Origin: Gracilimonas sp017641085
GTDB lineage: Bacteria; Bacteroidota; Rhodothermia; Balneolales; Balneolaceae
Assembly: GCF_046115515.1 (NCBI RefSeq)
Contig: NZ_CP175953.1
DNA length: 64,000 bases
Direction: 5' to 3' (one strand)
Shown: positions 62,240 to 64,000 of the stretch, piece after piece
Layout: the number at the start of each line of letters is the position of its first letter
Numbering within the stretch: position 1 is the first letter of the stretch
Program-made: the position numbers and the translations under genes
The notes under the pieces: model-generated
Seen by the model: only the letters and a program-made list of their open reading frames with translations
Told to the model about the DNA's origin: nothing
The model's database searches: none

Positions 62240-63244
62240 TTAAAATCCTATTTGAGCACTAAACCTGTTTACCTCTCCAAAAACACCGAACTGAGTATAT
62301 GAGTAATCAACACTCAGCACTAATGGACCGATAGGCTGTTTGATACCGGCACCGAAAGTAAGCTGCTCTTCATCTTTCGGGAAACCATATCCTCCGCGAA
62401 GTACGAACCGATCAATAAACGTATATTCCAGACCGAACAGAAGTTGTTCATCATAGTCTCTGGGGCGATTCGCATCTATACTTACCAATAATGAATGAAC
62501 ATCCGGGTCGAGATTCGTCAAGTCCAGCACATCCATGGATACCCCAATCTTAAACGTAAGCGGCAGCTCAGCTCCTTCATCATCATAACTTACTTCCGGA
62601 GAGAAATTCCTGAGCGCCATTCCGAAATTTAAGCTTCTGAACCCTGTTTTATAGAGCACTCCGAAATCCAGCACCCCGGTTCCCGCCGAAAATGATTGGG
62701 TTTCGTAGTTCCCTGCCCCATCCGTGCTAATTGCAGCACTTCCTAAGTTTTGATTACTGTACCTGAAGTTTGCACCAACAGAAAACTGGTCGGTCACCGC
62801 ATTTGCATAAGAAAGACCTACTGCAAAGGCTGTTGGGTTGATGGTACCAAGGTCAATATAGCCCTGCTCGTTGTCGGCCCTTGCCGTGGATAGGATGTCT
62901 CCGTAATCAACCGAAATAGCATTTAACCCTATAACTCCGAATTTACCATCGGCCGGCTGATAAACCAGAGTAGCTGAATTGTGGTTGATGTCCGCTATCC
63001 ATTGCACAGCACCTACGCTTGCGGTGTACGTACCGTTTATATAGGCCATGGTTGCCGGGTTGTATAAGGCAGAGTAGGCTCCCATTTCAACCGAAGTAAC
63101 GGCTCCGGATAGGGCAGAAGCTCTGGCAGAGGGCGATACACTTAAGAATTTCATACTTGTTTGCGCTCTTTTCTTTTGCCCGTATATATCTGTGGTACAA
63201 AGAAGCGCTAAAATACAGAGGAATATTGCTTTGGTTAATCTCAC
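62240..63244 (-). CDS. PorV/PorQ-family outer membrane protein (T9SS-associated)
   Basis: A 334-residue beta-barrel of the FadL-like PorV/PorQ family: signal peptide to IYGQ, then FLSVSPSARASALSGAVTSVE and ALYNPATMAYINGTYTASVGAVQWI, the opening of the family, and alternating barrel strands to the terminal Phe (SAQIGF). PorV shuttles T9SS cargo from the translocon to the attachment complex. It sits next to a cargo-like gene and a partial gene with a C-terminal sorting-like domain. Whether it is PorV itself or a paralogue cannot be told here. Confidence 0.85.
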   Translation of the reverse strand: MRLTKAIFLCILALLCTTDIYGQKKRAQTSMKFLSVSPSARASALSGAVTSVEMGAYSALYNPATMAYINGTYTASVGAVQWIADINHNSATLVYQPADGKFGVIGLNAISVDYGDILSTARADNEQGYIDLGTINPTAFAVGLSYANAVTDQFSVGANFRYSNQNLGSAAISTDGAGNYETQSFSAGTGVLDFGVLYKTGFRSLNFGMALRNFSPEVSYDDEGAELPLTFKIGVSMDVLDLTNLDPDVHSLLVSIDANRPRDYDEQLLFGLEYTFIDRFVLRGGYGFPKDEEQLTFGAGIKQPIGPLVLSVDYSYTQFGVFGEVNRFSAQIGF

Positions 63245-63252
63245 TTTTACAC

Positions 63253-64000
63253 CTATAGTATGATTACAATTTTTCTTGTAGCTACTCTGCCGAATTCATC
63301 ACTGTTGGGATCTTCGTTGATAATTCGGGCAATGTAAATGCCACTGGCTACTCTTTGACGGTAGTCGGTCTTTACATCCCAGTAAATGTCACCGCTGCCA
63401 TTTGTGTTAGTCAAAGTCCTTATTTTTTCTCCCAGCTCTGTGTAGATCTCAATAGTACAAACGCTTGGCACCTCAAAAAAGGCAACCCGGTCTTCACTGG
63501 CTACACTTCCAAATTTCAATTCAACGGGGGAATTGGCCCTGTAGGGGTTCGGAACTACTCGTATATCCGCCATCGCTTCACCGGCAGGTCGCAGCAAGCG
63601 CGCAGGGTCGTAGCTTTGCATGTAGTATCGGTTACTGACCAACTCTGTATTCGTTGGCGTTTGTCCGGTTCCATCGTTGTTCACGTTGCCGACACTTACT
63701 ATATAGTAGTAATAGTCGAGCCCGCGTATTGGGGGATCCAATAAATATTCAGGTCCGCGATCCACATCCCCGTCTTTAATAAAATTCTCACTCGGATCAG
63801 CTTCATACAACAGCCGGTATGTACTGTCTAACCGGCCGGAAGCACGGTAAATTCTAAATCCTGATAGGTTCGATGTATTTCCGGTGTATTCCCATTCCAG
63901 GTCAATTCCGTTACCTGCAGAGGTCACCGTAAATATACTTGGAGGCTCAGGCGCTTCGGGGATGGCATATCCGGATTCGTAATTCGCAATGGCCCGTTCA
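63253..64000 (-). CDS. C-terminal part of a secreted protein with variant sorting-like domain (5' end outside window)
   Basis: The frame runs past the right edge without a stop; GTG 63927 is internal. The visible ~249 residues hold an FN3-like domain (PEPPSIFTVTSAGNGIDLEWEY, ISGFRIYRAS-type strand, DYYYYIVSVGN), then VVPNPYRANSPVELKF, a C-terminal domain with CTIEIYTELGEKIRTL and GIYIARI, ending RKIVIIL. VPNPYR replaces the NYPNPFNP of the other tails, so it is a related but distinct C-terminal domain as seen in large PorV-linked proteins. 8 bp before the PorV-like gene. Confidence 0.8.
   Translation of the reverse strand, partial: ERAIANYESGYAIPEAPEPPSIFTVTSAGNGIDLEWEYTGNTSNLSGFRIYRASGRLDSTYRLLYEADPSENFIKDGDVDRGPEYLLDPPIRGLDYYYYIVSVGNVNNDGTGQTPTNTELVSNRYYMQSYDPARLLRPAGEAMADIRVVPNPYRANSPVELKFGSVASEDRVAFFEVPSVCTIEIYTELGEKIRTLTNTNGSGDIYWDVKTDYRQRVASGIYIARIINEDPNSDEFGRVATRKIVIIL

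Noticed and set aside
1..64000. tRNA, rRNA, riboswitch or prophage
   Set aside because: No cloverleaf, conserved rRNA segment, known riboswitch core, integrase or phage structural gene was found on reading both strands by eye.

Overview
The window looks like the chromosome of a Gram-negative, outer-membrane bacterium of the Bacteroidota/Balneolota-Rhodothermota side, most plausibly a Balneolaceae relative (inference). Direct support: at least seven secreted proteins end in the type IX secretion (T9SS) type A sorting domain with the N-[YF]-P-N-P-F-N-P signature and a C-terminal lysine; there is a PorV/PorQ-like outer-membrane protein, a POTRA-less Omp85 barrel and many lipoproteins; Shine-Dalgarno sequences are weak. 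No rRNA, tRNA, CRISPR array, integrase or transposase was seen. The DEAD-box helicase at the left edge and the sorting-domain-like protein at the right edge are cut by the window.

Layout. 0-5 kb: DEAD-box helicase, a theta-type (LCIB-like) carbonic anhydrase, then a tight run of a beta-propeller lipoprotein, a cytosolic GAF histidine kinase and an Omp85-type barrel, facing a DUF547 protein. 6-13.4 kb: a glycosyltransferase and a seven-gene efflux operon read leftwards (TetR, TolC, HlyD, two ABC ATPases, two ABC-2 permeases) resembling E. coli ybiH-ybhGFSR, with a perfect 18-bp palindrome in front of the regulator and an apparent frameshift in tolC. 13.5-20.3 kb: oxidoreductase, azurin, SDR protein, phosphofructokinase, and an AT-rich three-gene secreted-protein cluster surrounded by three partial copies of one sorting-domain tail joined to palindromic repeats. 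20.3-28.9 kb: AAA ATPase, CorC/CNNM protein, enoyl-CoA hydratase, a PspA-centred membrane-stress module, thymidine phosphorylase and PdxB. 28.9-38.8 kb: secreted glycosidases, lipoproteins, small membrane proteins, an isochorismatase-like hydrolase and TatD, with a broken glyoxalase-like gene beside REP-like hairpins.

39-59 kb is the most coherent block: NagB fused to a PIG-L-type deacetylase domain, an AmpG-like transporter, two N-acetylmuramoyl-alanine amidases, NamZ (DUF1343/GH171), a cytosolic NagZ (GH3), a BadF-type amino-sugar kinase, a NagX-like acyltransferase, a phosphodiester glycosidase, a metallophosphoesterase and a GHL10/DigH-type glycosidase. With the secreted GH3 at 33 kb this reads as a peptidoglycan/amino-sugar release, uptake and recycling locus in which several hydrolases are delivered by T9SS. 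59.5-64 kb: two beta-propeller proteins, a PorV-like protein and a partial sorting-domain-like protein.

Intergenic DNA is rich in stem-loop repeats. Two inverted copies of a ~160-170-bp element bracket the phosphodiester glycosidase gene.
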